Notes under the pieces: generated by a model
Databases searched by the model: none
The model's input: only the letters and a program-made list of their open reading frames with translations
What the model was told of the DNA's origin: nothing
Assembly: GCF_042682785.1 (NCBI RefSeq)
Contig: NZ_JBHUIB010000012.1
Coordinates: 744,001-808,000, forward strand
Source: Thalassotalea_F euphylliae
GTDB taxonomy: Bacteria; Pseudomonadota; Gammaproteobacteria; Enterobacterales; Alteromonadaceae
Direction: 5' to 3'
DNA length: 64,000 bases
Shown: positions 8,205 to 16,460 of the stretch, one piece after another
How the letters are laid out: each line of letters opens with the position of its first letter
How positions within the stretch are numbered: the stretch's first letter is position 1
Translations under genes and position numbers: made by a program

Positions 8205-8676
8205 ACCCTTCAAACAAGTTGGGGTCTTCTTCTTCACTTTCGCAGTAGACCTCAGCGTGTTTTTTACTTAACGCCAGTTGTTCTTGCTTTTCATCATTTG
8301 ACAGCAAACGTTTATTCCCGTCTGGATCGGTATACAAAATACGCTCAAATCCGCTCAGTATTTTAAGGTTAATTTTTGCTGCTTCACAATTTTGTTTAAT
8401 TAGCGCGGCGTTTTTCTCTATTTGTGATGCCTTATCAGCGACTTCTTGTTGTGCTTGTCTTTCAGCAAAAAATTTCTCTGCTTCGCTTGCCTCTTCAGGC
8501 TCAATTGGCGCATAAGAAACCTGTACATCAACTACCGCATAGTCTTTATCATCGGGATGTTCGTGAGAAAAGTGGACAATATTATTTTCGTCTACCCAAC
8601 GGTAGATGGTTGAGCTCTGCGCCAGTAGCGGTGCAGAAAAAGACAATAATGATAAAGTGAGTAAAGTTTTGCGCAT
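8194..8676 (-). CDS. periplasmic DUF4124-domain protein of unknown function
   Basis: A 160-aa protein with a signal peptide (MRKTLLTLSLLSFSAPLLAQ|SS). Directly after it comes the DUF4124 signature IYRWVDENNIVHFSHEHP, a short beta-hairpin domain common in secreted proteobacterial proteins. A Glu/Gln-rich helix, probably coiled coil (about 60-100), and an acidic tail follow. Two cysteines (QNCEAAK and VYCESE) could form a disulfide. Function is not established for this family. It is convergent with clpB, and the two stop regions overlap by 11 bases. Confidence 0.8.
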   Translation of the reverse strand: MRKTLLTLSLLSFSAPLLAQSSTIYRWVDENNIVHFSHEHPDDKDYAVVDVQVSYAPIEPEEASEAEKFFAERQAQQEVADKASQIEKNAALIKQNCEAAKINLKILSGFERILYTDPDGNKRLLSNDEKQEQLALSKKHAEVYCESEEEDPNLFEGFSY

Positions 8677-8691
8677 ATTAACAGCCTTGTA

Positions 8692-8758
8692 TCGACAAAC
8701 TTCAAAATCGCTTTACAGATAGCGATTGTCGATAATACTAAACATTATGTGTCGACAA
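8692..8758. repeat. three TCGACAA-type heptamers, one inverted
   Basis: TCGACAA occurs at 8692-8698 and 8752-8758, with its inverse TTGTCGA at 8726-8732, all in the short divergent region between the DUF4124 gene and pssA. A separate hairpin (AATCGCT/AGCGATT) lies at 8706-8727. The cluster could be a regulator site, but AT-rich chance is also possible. Confidence 0.3.
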
Positions 8759-8857
8759 TAACAGCACTTTTTCAGACCTGTGTCAGAATTACGTAATGCG
8801 ACCATACTTTTAATATGCTAAATTAGCGCTTTTTAATACAACGGGTTAAGGTTTTTT

Positions 8858-9757
8858 ATGACGTCTTCTTCTCCTAAGGGAAGTCAACAGAGTCGCGGTA
8901 TTTACCTGCTACCAAACTTGCTGACAACAGCTGGCTTATTCTCTGGCTTTTTTGCGGTAGTGTCGTCAATGAACGGTCGATTTGAAGCGGCCGCTATTGC
9001 TATTTTTGTGGCGATGATTTTCGATGGATTAGATGGCCGTGTTGCCCGCATGACCAACACACAAAGTGAATTCGGTGCAGAATACGACAGCATGGCAGAC
9101 ATGGTGTCATTTGGTATTGCACCTGGCCTCGTCGCTTATAATTGGGCATTGTCTGGCATGGGGAAGTTTGGTTGGTTAGCTGCATTTGTTTTTGTCGCTG
9201 GTGCTGCATTGCGATTAGCACGCTTCAATACACAGGTGGGCGTGGCAGATAAGCGCTATTTCCAAGGTTTAGCAAGCCCAGCCGCTGCCGGTGTTATAGC
9301 GAGTATTGTGTGGACAGGTACAGAGTACCAAATGGATGGCCAAGAATATGGCTTCATAATGGGGTTAATTACTATTGCGACAGGTTTGTTAATGGTGAGC
9401 AACTTTCGTTATAACAGCTTCAAAGAAGTTGACTGGAAAGGAAAAGTTAACTTTATCGTTGTATTGCTTATCGTTTTAGTATTTGTTGTCGTAGCATCAA
9501 GTCCTGCGGAATTGTTGATGGCAATATTCCTTTTGTATGCCGGCTCAGGTCCAATTACCACGGTACGCTCTGTAAAAAAGTTAAAACTCGAGCACGTGGT
9601 CGGCGATAACGACCATGAGCCAGATGCTGACTTTAGCCATAAAGTAAGCCGCACTGACGAGACAAAAGAAACGCTTGAAGATGCTAAATCAACGATCAAT
9701 CTCAACGATGCTCAGTCTTCAGAGGCGATGCAGCAAGAGGGTGCAGATAAAAAATAG
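8858..9757 (+). CDS. pssA: CDP-diacylglycerol-serine O-phosphatidyltransferase (phosphatidylserine synthase)
   Basis: A 299-aa integral membrane enzyme that makes phosphatidylserine, the precursor of phosphatidylethanolamine. The CDP-alcohol phosphatidyltransferase motif is complete near residues 54-80: DGLDGRVARMT, then EFGAEYDSMADM (pattern DG-x2-AR-x8-G-x3-D-x3-D), with the two final Asp catalytic. About seven hydrophobic segments span residues 15-225. The last 75 aa are a charged cytoplasmic tail. This is the multi-pass type of Bacillus and many marine gammaproteobacteria, not the peripheral phospholipase-D-like E. coli PssA. A terminator follows. Confidence 0.9.
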   Translation: MTSSSPKGSQQSRGIYLLPNLLTTAGLFSGFFAVVSSMNGRFEAAAIAIFVAMIFDGLDGRVARMTNTQSEFGAEYDSMADMVSFGIAPGLVAYNWALSGMGKFGWLAAFVFVAGAALRLARFNTQVGVADKRYFQGLASPAAAGVIASIVWTGTEYQMDGQEYGFIMGLITIATGLLMVSNFRYNSFKEVDWKGKVNFIVVLLIVLVFVVVASSPAELLMAIFLLYAGSGPITTVRSVKKLKLEHVVGDNDHEPDADFSHKVSRTDETKETLEDAKSTINLNDAQSSEAMQQEGADKK

Positions 9758-9783
9758 CATCTAGGCTACAATATATTCAAAAT

Positions 9784-9813
9784 AAAAACGCCACTTATTT
9801 AAGTGGCGTTTTT
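9784..9813. terminator. bidirectional terminator between pssA and flgN
   Basis: AAAAACGCCACTT, a 4-base loop, then AAGTGGCGTTTTT: a perfect 13-bp dyad with A- and T-runs. It serves pssA from the left and the flgMN transcript from the right. Confidence 0.92.
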
Positions 9814-9868
9814 ATTTGTTCAGTTAAGTGTGTATTTGATGGCTATCTACTAATACACGCCTTTGGGT

Positions 9869-10297
9869 TTACGCTTTGAGGCCTAAACTACTCAATCCTG
9901 CGCTTTTCTTGCCTTTGCTGTCATATGTCATGCTGGATTTGTTATGACGCTCAATAATACTTGTTTTCAATCGCTCTACGGCGAGTTGTGAGTGATTGAT
10001 TATTTGGCCGTTTACTTCATTAAGCTCTTGGCACTTTGTCAACGCGGCCTGAATTTGCGCCATTTCGTTTTCCAACAAACCACCTTTTCGGTCTGCTAGA
10101 AATTGCTGATTGGTTGCCAAGGAGGCGTCGAACTCTTCTATCGATTTTAACAGGGTAGATTTCTCTTCAGTGAGCGCCACGAGTCTGTCGGCATCATTTT
10201 TCTGCAGAACTTCTTTTTCTGCGAGCAGCAACGTTTCCAGAGCAGAAAGTTGCGATAGTTGTTGTGCCAATAAATCTGCTGAACTCGGTTGAGACAT
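9869..10297 (-). CDS. flgN: flagellar export chaperone FlgN
   Basis: A 142-aa, mostly helical cytoplasmic protein of the FlgN family, which protects the hook-filament junction proteins FlgK and FlgL before export. The heptad-like pattern ETLLLAEKEVLQKNDADRL near residues 20-40 and the L-x-ERLKTSI segment near 110 are typical. It lies directly after flgM (8-base gap), giving the usual flgM-flgN unit, and follows flgA on the same strand. Assigned mainly by size, helix pattern and position. Confidence 0.88.
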   Translation of the reverse strand: MSQPSSADLLAQQLSQLSALETLLLAEKEVLQKNDADRLVALTEEKSTLLKSIEEFDASLATNQQFLADRKGGLLENEMAQIQAALTKCQELNEVNGQIINHSQLAVERLKTSIIERHNKSSMTYDSKGKKSAGLSSLGLKA

Positions 10298-10305
10298 CCT
10301 ATTCC

Positions 10306-10620
10306 TTAAATTAAATCAAATTCAAATTTTGTGATGCTTTCAGCCAGCTTCTCAGCGTCGACTTTGTAATAACCTGATTGGATTGCTGCTTTCAGCTCTT
10401 CAACCTTCTTTTGATTGACAGGTTGAGCATCACCGTTTTTCTTTTGCAGTTCACTCATTTGCTTTGCCTGTGGCGTTAGTGACACAGAGTCTTGAGCAAC
10501 TTTCGTTGACTGCGTGCTTTTCGCTGCGTCATTCGCAACCTGCGATTGACGCTCTGTTTGTTGCTGTACCGTCCTTGAAACCTGATTGTTTTGGTTCAAG
10601 TTATTGATATTGATAGCCAT
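10306..10620 (-). CDS. flgM: anti-sigma-28 factor FlgM
   Basis: A 104-aa protein that holds FliA (sigma-28) inactive until the hook is complete, then leaves through the flagellar export channel. The N-terminal half is Gln/Asn-rich and probably unstructured. The C-terminal sigma-binding part shows DSVSLTPQAKQM and a helix-turn-helix-like VEELKAAIQSGYYKVDAEKLAESI ending close to the C-terminus, as in the family. A sigma-28 promoter is readable upstream, so FlgM is part of the late feedback circuit. Confidence 0.92.
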   Translation of the reverse strand: MAININNLNQNNQVSRTVQQQTERQSQVANDAAKSTQSTKVAQDSVSLTPQAKQMSELQKKNGDAQPVNQKKVEELKAAIQSGYYKVDAEKLAESITKFEFDLI

Positions 10621-10660
10621 TTTAAAATCTCGCCTAAAAAACGTTAATCATTCTCTAGTT

Positions 10661-10687
10661 ATATCGACATTATGCTTTAAAACTTTA
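10661..10687 (-). promoter_or_regulatory. sigma-28 (FliA) promoter of flgMN
   Basis: On the minus strand, TAAA (10687-10684), exactly 15 bases, then GTCGATAT (10668-10661), against the consensus TAAA-N15-GCCGATAA. Predicted transcription starts about 35 bases before flgM. Confidence 0.75.
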
Positions 10688-10694
10688 CCATTTT

Positions 10695-11387
10695 TTAAAG
10701 ATTAATGGTGACTTTATTTAGGCCTGTGATTTGACCTGTTACCAGCTTTCCAGAACGGTCATTTCGTACCTTGACGTTGTCGCCTAAATGGCCACTCGAG
10801 ATTGACGTTCCAGTGGTCTTTATTTGCAATATGCTATTTTTCGCGACTAACGTGACAGAGTCGCCTTTACAAACAATACAAATGTTTCGTCTTGTTATGT
10901 TTCTACCCTTTGAAATATTACGCTGGCTTTTGGCACCAATGACCGCAGACAGATCTGTTACTCGTTCACCACGCACTTTTGTTTCTGCCATCATGGCAAC
11001 TTCAACATTATCCTCGGTCAACATACTGCCTTTTGAAATGGTCTGGTTGGCTATAACAACAGGTACCATCGTTTTTACTCTGACAGGCACATACATTTGC
11101 CAAGGGGTTGAGCTAACACAAGAAATTTTTATATTTACGTTTCTACTAGAGTGATTTTCAGGTATATTTGCGACCAAATCTGCAGCACATGGTTTGATAA
11201 TGATTCTGGGGTCTAATTTGCTGACTTCTACCGAAACATGTTTGCTGTCGTCAGTGGCAAACCAAGCCATAGCCGTCTCGTGAGCAAGGTTTTCGACGTA
11301 TTCACGATCATATGTGTCTGCTACTGTTGTTGTTAACAGTTGACAGCACATAAACAGAAAAGTTAAAAAAATCTTGGTTTTGCTCAT
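10695..11387 (-). CDS. flgA: flagellar basal body P-ring formation chaperone FlgA
   Basis: A 230-aa periplasmic protein needed to assemble FlgI into the P ring. The signal peptide (MSKTKIFLTFLFMCCQLLTTTVA) is followed by the N-terminal FlgA domain and an SAF-type C-terminal domain, with segments VVIANQTISKGSMLTEDNVEV, SQRNISKGRNITRRNI and GDNVKVRNDRSGKLVTGQITG. Cysteines are at PCAADL and KISC and at the pair CIVC. It opens the flgA-flgM-flgN group, divergent from cheV, as in other polar-flagellate gammaproteobacteria. Confidence 0.92.
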   Translation of the reverse strand: MSKTKIFLTFLFMCCQLLTTTVADTYDREYVENLAHETAMAWFATDDSKHVSVEVSKLDPRIIIKPCAADLVANIPENHSSRNVNIKISCVSSTPWQMYVPVRVKTMVPVVIANQTISKGSMLTEDNVEVAMMAETKVRGERVTDLSAVIGAKSQRNISKGRNITRRNICIVCKGDSVTLVAKNSILQIKTTGTSISSGHLGDNVKVRNDRSGKLVTGQITGLNKVTINL

Positions 11388-11570
11388 TTTTTTACGTTCA
11401 ATTGGTTATTGAAAATTAAATACTCGTCTATGCTTAATGGAAGCAGAAAACGTTTGTTTAACGCCGTCAAAAGTCAGACGGGTAAACGACCGTATAGAAT
11501 GGTAAACAAGAATTGTGCCTTATTGACTTAAAAGTAAGGTGGATAAGGTAAGGTTGATAAAGAGGTAACT

Positions 11571-12500
11571 ATGGCAGGCATCTTAGATTCGGTTAACCAG
11601 CGCACACAACTAGTTGGTCAAAATAGGCTTGAGCTATTGCTGTTCAAGTTAATTGGTCCGCAGCGCTTCGGGATTAACGTGTTTAAGGTTAGAGAGGTAC
11701 TTCAGTGTCCGCCATTAACGTCATTACCAAACCAAGATCCGTTTATCAAAGGTGTTGCACATATTCGCGGGCAAACTATTTCCGTTATTGATTTAAGTAA
11801 AGCGACCGGTGGTCGTGAAATTCCGCTCAATGAAAACTGTTTCATTATCATTGCTGAATACAACCGTAGTGTTCAGGGATTCCTTGTGGCTGGGGTAGAG
11901 CGTATTACCACGTTAAGTTGGTCAGATATCATGCCGCCACCAGAAGGAGCAGGTAAGTCTAGCTATTTAACGGCGGTGACTGAAATTGATAACGAAATGG
12001 TGTCAATTCTTGACGTAGAAAAAATCCTGAATGAAATTTGCCCTGTGTCTACTGAGCTCAGTGAAGATGTTGCTGATGCTACCGTAGGTGAAAGTTTAGG
12101 TGAACGCGTCATTATGATTGCTGATGATTCAACTGTTGCGCGTAACCAAGTCAAAAGAGCACTAGAGCCACTGGGTCTTAAAATGATCCTTGCCAAGAAT
12201 GGGCAAGACGCTTTAGACCAACTAACAGCAATCGGTGATGAATGTGTCAACAGTATTGAAGAAAAAGTCGCATTGTTGATTTCAGATATTGAAATGCCTG
12301 AAATGGATGGCTACACATTGACCGCAGAAATTAAGAGCAATGAGAAGTTACGCTCAATGCCTGTTATTTTGCATACGTCACTAAGTGGTGTGTTTAACAA
12401 TGCCATGGTAGAAAAAGTAGGAGCTGAAGATTTTATTCCTAAATTCCATCCTGATGAACTTGCTACCGCTGTTAAGAAGTGGCTAAAAATTGAAGACTAA
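11571..12500 (+). CDS. cheV: chemotaxis coupling protein CheV
   Basis: A 309-aa hybrid of an N-terminal CheW domain (about 15-155: FKVREVLQCPPLTSLPNQDPFIKG and HIRGQTISVIDL), which couples receptors to CheA, and a C-terminal response-regulator domain (about 180-305). The receiver has its acidic pocket (ADDS), phospho-acceptor Asp239 in ISDIEMPEMDG, the Thr/Ser of LHTS and Lys in FIPKF. Phosphorylation is thought to tune adaptation. It is followed by cheR after 34 bases and then flgB; cheV-cheR ahead of flgBCDE is standard in Vibrio, Shewanella and Pseudomonas. Confidence 0.95.
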   Translation: MAGILDSVNQRTQLVGQNRLELLLFKLIGPQRFGINVFKVREVLQCPPLTSLPNQDPFIKGVAHIRGQTISVIDLSKATGGREIPLNENCFIIIAEYNRSVQGFLVAGVERITTLSWSDIMPPPEGAGKSSYLTAVTEIDNEMVSILDVEKILNEICPVSTELSEDVADATVGESLGERVIMIADDSTVARNQVKRALEPLGLKMILAKNGQDALDQLTAIGDECVNSIEEKVALLISDIEMPEMDGYTLTAEIKSNEKLRSMPVILHTSLSGVFNNAMVEKVGAEDFIPKFHPDELATAVKKWLKIED

Positions 12501-12534
12501 CGGTTTAGTCGTTATCTCAATATAGGAAATTGTA

Positions 12535-13368
12535 GTGCCGGCAAGACAACTCGACGATAAAAGCTATCACGACTTCAGAACGTTTCTGGAGCAGCAATGT
12601 GGTATCGTGCTGGGCGAGAATAAGCAGTATCTTGTCAAAAGTCGTCTAGCGCCGTTAATGAGCAAGTTTGATGTTGAGTCTTTGGGTGAGCTTGTTAAGC
12701 GAACGCTGAGCCCAATGGAGCGTCAACTGCGCTCTGCAGTTATTGATGCTATGACAACGAATGAAACGTTGTGGTTCCGTGATGATTACCCTTTTAAACT
12801 CCTAAAAAATCAGTTGTTGCCTGAATTTGCAGGACAGCGTGCACCATTAAAAATTTGGTCAGCAGCTAGCTCTAGTGGCCAGGAGCCTTATTCTATAGCG
12901 ATGTCCGTTCTTGAATATATGCAAAGCAAACCTGGCGCTTTTCCTGGGGGCGTACAAATAGTCGGTACGGATATTTCTAATACCATGCTTGAGCATTGCA
13001 AATATGCGCATTATGACAGTTTGGCTCTAGCACGAGGCTTGTCTGCAGAGCGTAAAAGGCAGTTTTTCGAACCTGGTGATAACGGCATGATGAAAGTAAA
13101 AGACAATGTGAAAAAACTTGTTTCCTTTCGTCCTCTAAACCTACTGAATAGTTACAGCTTGATGGGGCGTTTTGACATTGTGTTCTGTCGAAATGTGCTA
13201 ATATATTTTGCGCCAGAGATAAAAGCGCAGATCCTTTCTCAAATTCATGGTGTGCTAAATAAGGATGGTTATTTATTCCTTGGCGCTTCTGAATCTCTCT
13301 CCGGATTAAATCAAAAATTCGACATGATTCGATGCAATCCTGGCATCGTTTATAAGAAGCAATCATAA
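12535..13368 (+). CDS. cheR: chemoreceptor glutamate methyltransferase CheR
   Basis: A 277-aa SAM-dependent enzyme that methylates receptor glutamates during adaptation. The N-terminal helical domain (about 1-75) precedes the Rossmann methyltransferase domain: KIWSAASSSGQEPYSIAM (the SAM loop G-x-EPYS), QIVGTDISNTML (acidic residue binding ribose) and FDIVFCRNVLIYF, the family hallmark. Translation probably starts at a GTG (12535); no ATG stands in frame close upstream. No C-terminal receptor-tethering pentapeptide extension is involved. It is likely co-transcribed with cheV. Confidence 0.95.
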   Translation: MPARQLDDKSYHDFRTFLEQQCGIVLGENKQYLVKSRLAPLMSKFDVESLGELVKRTLSPMERQLRSAVIDAMTTNETLWFRDDYPFKLLKNQLLPEFAGQRAPLKIWSAASSSGQEPYSIAMSVLEYMQSKPGAFPGGVQIVGTDISNTMLEHCKYAHYDSLALARGLSAERKRQFFEPGDNGMMKVKDNVKKLVSFRPLNLLNSYSLMGRFDIVFCRNVLIYFAPEIKAQILSQIHGVLNKDGYLFLGASESLSGLNQKFDMIRCNPGIVYKKQS

Positions 13369-13383
13369 ATTTGACACTTCCCT

Positions 13384-13399
13384 TGGCACATTAATTGAA
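13384..13399 (+). promoter_or_regulatory. possible sigma-54 promoter of flgBCDE
   Basis: TGGCAC, five bases, then TTGAA, 34 bases before flgB. The -24 half is perfect, but the -12 half has GA in place of the near-invariant GC, so this is a weaker candidate than the other sigma-54 sites in the window. Confidence 0.4.
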
Positions 13400-13432
13400 T
13401 AATCACCTCTATAACGCTGGAGGTAGCATTCT

Positions 13433-13831
13433 ATGGCCATTAGTATCGATAAAGCATTCGGAATTCATCCGCACGGAATGGTGTTGCGAGAAAAACGCGC
13501 AGAAATAATTGCGAGTAATATTGCCAATGCTGACACGCCTGGTTACAAGGCAAAAGGCATGAATTTTCAAGAAGCCCTTGCCGGGGCGGCAAAGAATCAA
13601 CAAATGGGGATGTCCCGTACCCATGAAAAGCACTTCGATGTCCGCATGGAATTGAACAATGGAACAGGATTTCGCGTTCCAGATCAACCAGATACAGGTG
13701 ATGGTAATACTGTAGACGTACAAGTGGAACGAAACTTGTATCTAGAAAACTCATTGCAGTATCAAGCCAGCGTGCAATTTTTAAATTCTAAAGTGAAAGG
13801 CTTGAAGAAAGCCATCGGTGGAGGACAGTAA
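13433..13831 (+). CDS. flgB: flagellar proximal rod protein FlgB
   Basis: A 132-aa rod subunit, exported by the flagellar type III system and placed at the base of the rod. The axial-protein motif EIIASNIANADTPGYKAK (A-x-NIAN-x-xTPGY) is near residues 22-40, and the heptad-like C-terminal helix (LENSLQYQASVQFLNSKVKGL) pairs with it. TGGAGG sits just upstream of the ATG. It is the first gene of the flgBCDE run, with a 2-base gap to flgC. Confidence 0.96.
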   Translation: MAISIDKAFGIHPHGMVLREKRAEIIASNIANADTPGYKAKGMNFQEALAGAAKNQQMGMSRTHEKHFDVRMELNNGTGFRVPDQPDTGDGNTVDVQVERNLYLENSLQYQASVQFLNSKVKGLKKAIGGGQ

Positions 13832-13833
13832 TT

Positions 13834-14253
13834 ATGAGTTTATTTAACGTCTTCGACATCTCTGGCTCTGGTATGTCGGCGCAGTCGGTACGATTAAACA
13901 CAACGGCAAGTAACATTGCCAACGCAGACAGTGTTAGCAGTAGTATTGACCAAACATATCGAGCAAGACATCCGGTGTTTGCCGCTGAGCTGCAAAAAGC
14001 TGCCGCTGGCCAAGAAGGGTCAGTTGGCGTGCAAGTGTTAGGTATTGTTGAAAGTGATAAGCCATTGAATATTGAATACTCGCCAGAGCATCCAATGGCA
14101 GATAAGGACGGCTACATTTACAAGCCAAACGTGAATGTAATTGAAGAAATGACCAATATGATTTCTGCATCACGTTCATATCAAACCAATATTCAGCTGG
14201 CTGAGTCAGCAAAGAATATGGTCAACAAAACCCTAACGTTAGGTCAACGTTAA
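13834..14253 (+). CDS. flgC: flagellar proximal rod protein FlgC
   Basis: A 139-aa rod subunit. The N-terminal axial motif SVRLNTTASNIANADSVS and the C-terminal helix EEMTNMISASRSYQTNIQLAES (typical FlgC/FlgG SRSYQ-N) are both present, as is the PNVNVIEEM segment. It starts 2 bases after flgB and precedes flgD by 16 bases, so it is part of the same operon. Confidence 0.96.
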   Translation: MSLFNVFDISGSGMSAQSVRLNTTASNIANADSVSSSIDQTYRARHPVFAAELQKAAAGQEGSVGVQVLGIVESDKPLNIEYSPEHPMADKDGYIYKPNVNVIEEMTNMISASRSYQTNIQLAESAKNMVNKTLTLGQR

Positions 14254-14269
14254 TAGAGTGAGATAGGTT

Positions 14270-14959
14270 ATGGATTCTATAAGTGGTAGCAGCGGATTAG
14301 ACGGCCTACGTTGGCAAAAAGAAGAAGTACAAATTGCGGATGAGAATGACAATGGCATGCTCACCCAGGAAGACTTCTTTGCTTTGATGACGCAAGAACT
14401 AGCGCATCAAGATCCAACAAAACCTGTTGAAAACAATGAGATGATTTCTCAAATGACCGCCTTCTCTACTACTGATGGTGTTGCTCGCTTAAACGATCAG
14501 TTTACTGAATTTGCAACAACTATGTCGTCTAGTCAGGCATTACAAGCGTCTTCATTAGTAGGGCGCAGTGTACTGGTTGAAGACAACGTGTTTGCAAAAG
14601 TAGAAGGCGAAGAGCCGAAGGGCAAAATTGTGACCGACCAAGCTGCTAGCAACGTGAATATTTATGTTGAAAATACAGCCGGTGAAATTGTGCAAACAGT
14701 ACCTGTCGGCAACGTAGCAGCAGGTGAGCACATCTTTACATGGGATGGAAACATGGCAAGCGGCGACCCGGCTCCTGAAGGGGCATATCGTTACCGCATT
14801 GTCGGTTTGGTAGATGGTCAAGCGTCAGAGCTTCAAGCAATGACATATCGTAAAGTCGACAGTGTTACCTTAGCGGGTGCTGGCGGCAACATAGTATTGA
14901 ATTTAAACGGCGGCACCAACATGAATTTGTCTGATGTTGTCGAAGTTTCTCAAGGTTAA
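14270..14959 (+). CDS. flgD: hook cap / hook assembly protein FlgD
   Basis: A 229-aa scaffold that caps the growing hook and is lost once the hook is finished. The N-terminal signature LTQEDFFALMTQELAHQDPTKP and NNEMISQMTAFST (residues 25-70) is clear. A FlgD Ig-like/Tudor region follows (about 80-220), with the FTWDGNMASGDPAPEGAYRYRI segment. Order and spacing match flgB-C-D-E. Confidence 0.95.
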   Translation: MDSISGSSGLDGLRWQKEEVQIADENDNGMLTQEDFFALMTQELAHQDPTKPVENNEMISQMTAFSTTDGVARLNDQFTEFATTMSSSQALQASSLVGRSVLVEDNVFAKVEGEEPKGKIVTDQAASNVNIYVENTAGEIVQTVPVGNVAAGEHIFTWDGNMASGDPAPEGAYRYRIVGLVDGQASELQAMTYRKVDSVTLAGAGGNIVLNLNGGTNMNLSDVVEVSQG

Positions 14960-14988
14960 ATCAGCACAGATTTCGAAGAGGTGAAATT

Positions 14989-16326
14989 ATGTCTTTTAAT
15001 ATAGCGTTAAGTGGTCTAAATGCCGCTCAGAAAGATTTGGATGTTACGTCGAATAACATTGCGAACGTAAATACAACAGGCTTCAAGGAATCACGAGCTG
15101 AATTTGTTGACGTATATGCAGCATCACTGCTTGCTGGCGGTAAAACAAAAGTAGGTGACGGTGTGTTAACGGCCGATGTTGCTCAGCAATTCTCACAAGG
15201 TAGTATTCGCTTTACCAATAACGCACTTGATTTAGCCATTACCGGTAATGGTTTTTTCACAACCGTTCCTGAGCTAGATAGCTTAGAGCGCTCATACACA
15301 CGTGCTGGTGAGTTCAAACTTAATGCCGATAACTTCGTAGTGAACTCTAACGGCGAATTTCTATTGGGCTTTCCAGTTAACCCTGATGGCTCATCATCTT
15401 CAGTTGCACTAAGTACTACGTCACCCATTCAAATACCAACGGCATCAGGTGCTCCTCAAGCATCAACGACGGTAGATATTCGAATGAATCTACCTGCTGG
15501 TGATGAAATTATTCCAGCAGCGTTTTCGTTTGATCCGTCTGATCCGCTAACGTTTAACCACTCAACGTCAGTGACTATTTTTGACTCGTTAGGTGATAGC
15601 CATGTAATGACTTATTACTTCCGAAAAGAGTCTGCAAATAACTGGCACATGTATACAGGTGTTGATGGCACAATGTTGGATATTCCAACTTCTGGTCAAC
15701 CAGCGATTCCTACACCTACGCCAAATTCACCAAGCGCGACGATCCGTCCAGCTTTACTGACATTTACTTCTGGTGGTGACTTTACCGCGCAAGATCCTGC
15801 GGTGATTACAACAGAAGCTCTTAGCGCAAATATTTTGACTAATGGTGCTGAGCCAACCCAGACAATTACCGTTGATTTCAACTTAGATCCATTGGCTCCG
15901 AACTCAGCTGAACCTACGCAGTTTGCATCAAACTTCGAAGTAACGTCACTTGAGCAAGATGGTTTAGCGGTTGGTCGTTTAACAGGCCTTGATATTGATA
16001 CCGACGGCCTTGTACGTGCAACCTACAGTAATGGTACATCAGAGCCACTATCGCGCGTTGCATTAGTGGGCTTTGCCAATAACCAAGGCTTAACCCAAGT
16101 AGGTAATACGTCATGGAAAGAGAGTTTATTGTCAGGTGAGGCATTAGCGGGTGAGGCAGGGTCAGGTACCTTTGGCACGATTAACTCGTCAGCACTTGAG
16201 CAATCTAACGTGAACTTAACATCAGAGCTCATCGACTTAATTGCTGCGCAACGTAACTTCCAGGCGAACTCACGTTCACTAGAAGTAGATAACCAGTTGA
16301 ATCAGACAATCTTACAGATTCGATAA
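14989..16326 (+). CDS. flgE: flagellar hook protein FlgE
   Basis: A 445-aa hook subunit. The N-terminal axial motif (FNIALSGLNAAQKDLDVTSNN then IANVNTTGFKESRAEF) and the C-terminal D0 helix (ELIDLIAAQRNFQANSRSLEV, ending QTILQIR) are complete. The D1 entry motif GNGFFTTVPE and YTRAGEF is near residue 85. The variable central D2 domain (about 150-330) is rich in Pro/Thr/Ser (IPTPTPNSP). A strong terminator follows, so flgBCDE ends here. Confidence 0.96.
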   Translation: MSFNIALSGLNAAQKDLDVTSNNIANVNTTGFKESRAEFVDVYAASLLAGGKTKVGDGVLTADVAQQFSQGSIRFTNNALDLAITGNGFFTTVPELDSLERSYTRAGEFKLNADNFVVNSNGEFLLGFPVNPDGSSSSVALSTTSPIQIPTASGAPQASTTVDIRMNLPAGDEIIPAAFSFDPSDPLTFNHSTSVTIFDSLGDSHVMTYYFRKESANNWHMYTGVDGTMLDIPTSGQPAIPTPTPNSPSATIRPALLTFTSGGDFTAQDPAVITTEALSANILTNGAEPTQTITVDFNLDPLAPNSAEPTQFASNFEVTSLEQDGLAVGRLTGLDIDTDGLVRATYSNGTSEPLSRVALVGFANNQGLTQVGNTSWKESLLSGEALAGEAGSGTFGTINSSALEQSNVNLTSELIDLIAAQRNFQANSRSLEVDNQLNQTILQIR

Positions 16327-16344
16327 AAACTAGCTTCCCGCTTC

Positions 16345-16369
16345 AAAGCCCCGATTATCGGGGCTTTTT
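16345..16369 (+). terminator. rho-independent terminator after flgE
   Basis: AAAGCCCCGA, a short loop, TCGGGGCTTTTT: a GC-rich stem followed by T5. It separates flgBCDE from flgF-L. Confidence 0.9.
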
Positions 16370-16407
16370 CATTTCTGTTACAGCAAACATTTGTAGTCAC
16401 TTCTTTG

Positions 16408-16423
16408 TGGCATCTAACTTGCA
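16408..16423 (+). promoter_or_regulatory. sigma-54 promoter of flgFGHIJKL
   Basis: TGGCAT, five bases, then TTGCA (consensus TGGCAC-N5-TTGCA), 37 bases before the flgF start and just after the flgE terminator. The GG and GC dinucleotides are at the required 12-base offset. Confidence 0.8.
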
Positions 16424-16460
16424 TTTCTCATGTTAAGAGTAATTACAGGCGAAAATCGTT

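Noticed and set aside
8726..8733. GTCGATAA before pssA as a sigma-28 promoter
   Set aside because: No TAAA at the required distance and no flagellar link for pssA.
11388..11570. Sigma-54 element on the minus strand before flgA (AGGCAC-N5-TTGTT)
   Set aside because: The near-invariant GC of the -12 half is GT and the first base is off; position is plausible but the match is too weak to list. No sigma-28 or sigma-54 match was found for cheV in the same gap.
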